In this document: piece by piece, positions 6,327 to 6,986 of the stretch
How positions within the stretch are numbered: position 1 is the first letter of the stretch
How the letters are laid out: each line of letters starts with the position of its first letter
DNA from: Methyloceanibacter sp.
Lineage (GTDB): Bacteria > Pseudomonadota > Alphaproteobacteria > Rhizobiales > Methyloligellaceae
Reading direction: 5' to 3'
DNA length: 6,986 bases
NCBI GenBank assembly: GCA_016649675.1
Contig: JAENXG010000127.1
Location: 1-6,986, forward strand
Notes under the pieces: model-generated
What the model saw: the letters and a program-made list of their open reading frames with translations, nothing else
What the model was told of the DNA's origin: nothing
The model's database searches: none
Position numbers and translations under genes: made by a program

Positions 6327-6986
6327 ATGAAAACCAAGGACAAGCCGACGCCTCTAACCGATCAAGACGGCGAGACCCCTGCCCAACGCGAGGATCAGCT
6401 CGCACTGCTTGCGGCGGCGGGAGAGCCTGCCTCCTCGCATCTCGGCGCGCGGTTGCGCGGCTATTTCCTGACCGGCCTCATCGTCGTCGGCCCCGTCGCC
6501 ATCACCGTCTATGTGGTGTGGTGGTTCATCAACCTCGTCGATGCCTGGGTGAAGCCGCTTCTGCCGCAAGCCTACCTGCCCGAGAACTATCTCCCCTTCA
6601 ACGTGCCGGGGGTGGGTCTCATTGTCGGCATTTTCGGCCTGATGGTGGTCGGTGCACTCACCGCCAATCTGTTCGGCCGCACCATTGTCAGCTACGGCGA
6701 GATGATGCTCGACGGCATGCCGGTCGTGCGCGGCGTCTATCGCCTGCTCAAGCAGATCTTCACGACCATCTTCTCCAAGAGCGGCACCTCCTTCAAGCGC
6801 GTGGGGCTGATCGAGTTTCCCCGCAAGGGACTCTACTCCATCGTGTTCCTTGCCGGCGACCCGCCGCAAGAGGTCGAGGAGAAGATCGGCGCCGGCAATC
6901 CGCTGATAACGGTGTTCATGCCGAACGGCCCGAACCCGACCACGGGCTTCATCGTCTTCGTGCGGGCGAACGAGGTGATCACGCTC
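6327..6986 (+). CDS. DUF502 family inner-membrane protein, N-terminal part (cut by window end)
   Basis: The frame runs 220 codons from ATG to the window edge without a stop, so the C-terminus is missing. After a polar N-terminus (1-42) comes a first membrane segment at about 46-70 (GYFLTGLIVVGPVAITVYVV) and a second at about 95-117 (VGLIVGIFGLMVVGALTANL). The signature of the DUF502 family follows: FGRTIVSYGE, MPVVRGVYRLLKQIF at 131-145, SFKRVGLIEFPRKG at 155-168 and PNPTTGFIVFV at 202-212. The family is widespread in bacteria and its function is not established. In alphaproteobacteria I recall it next to glmS, with recG nearby, so recG may lie further downstream. The start has only a weak GAAG upstream, but the long hydrophilic N-terminus has no better in-frame ATG before the first helix. 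Confidence 0.9.
   Translation, partial: MKTKDKPTPLTDQDGETPAQREDQLALLAAAGEPASSHLGARLRGYFLTGLIVVGPVAITVYVVWWFINLVDAWVKPLLPQAYLPENYLPFNVPGVGLIVGIFGLMVVGALTANLFGRTIVSYGEMMLDGMPVVRGVYRLLKQIFTTIFSKSGTSFKRVGLIEFPRKGLYSIVFLAGDPPQEVEEKIGAGNPLITVFMPNGPNPTTGFIVFVRANEVITL

Noticed and set aside
6354..6869. A 171-codon - strand open frame at the right end
   Set aside because: It is opposite the DUF502 gene, whose + strand reading has two membrane segments and the family signatures.

Overview
The window is high-GC DNA from an alphaproteobacterium, probably Hyphomicrobiales (Rhizobiales) or a close relative. Support for this is the glmU-glmS-DUF502 order, which I recall from that group, the protein sequences themselves, and weak or absent Shine-Dalgarno sites at several starts. 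It looks like ordinary chromosome. There are no transposases, integrases, CRISPR repeats, tRNAs or rRNAs, and no sign of recent transfer.

Layout: (1) 1-168 is the 3' end of a LivF-type branched-chain amino acid ABC transporter ATPase on the + strand. (2) 169-1272, on the - strand, is a single-pass inner-membrane protein with a coiled coil, a long Pro/Lys/Glu linker and a C-terminal SPOR domain. Its stop codon directly abuts the livF stop, so the two genes converge with no gap. (3) 1273-1617 is a 345-base divergent intergenic region with no convincing gene or promoter. (4) 1618-2991 is glmU and 3058-4878 is glmS, both complete with all checked catalytic residues. (5) 4923-6185 is an exported TPR protein with a disordered linker and a second C-terminal SPOR domain. 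(6) 6186-6326 is a 141-base gap. (7) 6327-6986 is a DUF502 two-helix membrane protein cut by the window edge.

GlmS makes glucosamine-6-phosphate from fructose-6-phosphate and glutamine. GlmU makes UDP-GlcNAc from glucosamine-1-phosphate, the entry precursor for peptidoglycan and lipid A. The mutase between them, GlmM, is not in the window. The notable point is that two envelope proteins with SPOR domains, which in known cases bind denuded peptidoglycan glycans, flank these precursor genes. The mature form of each SPOR protein has only two cysteines, with the same C-x9-C spacing. This is a plausible cell-wall neighbourhood, but nothing here proves a new system.
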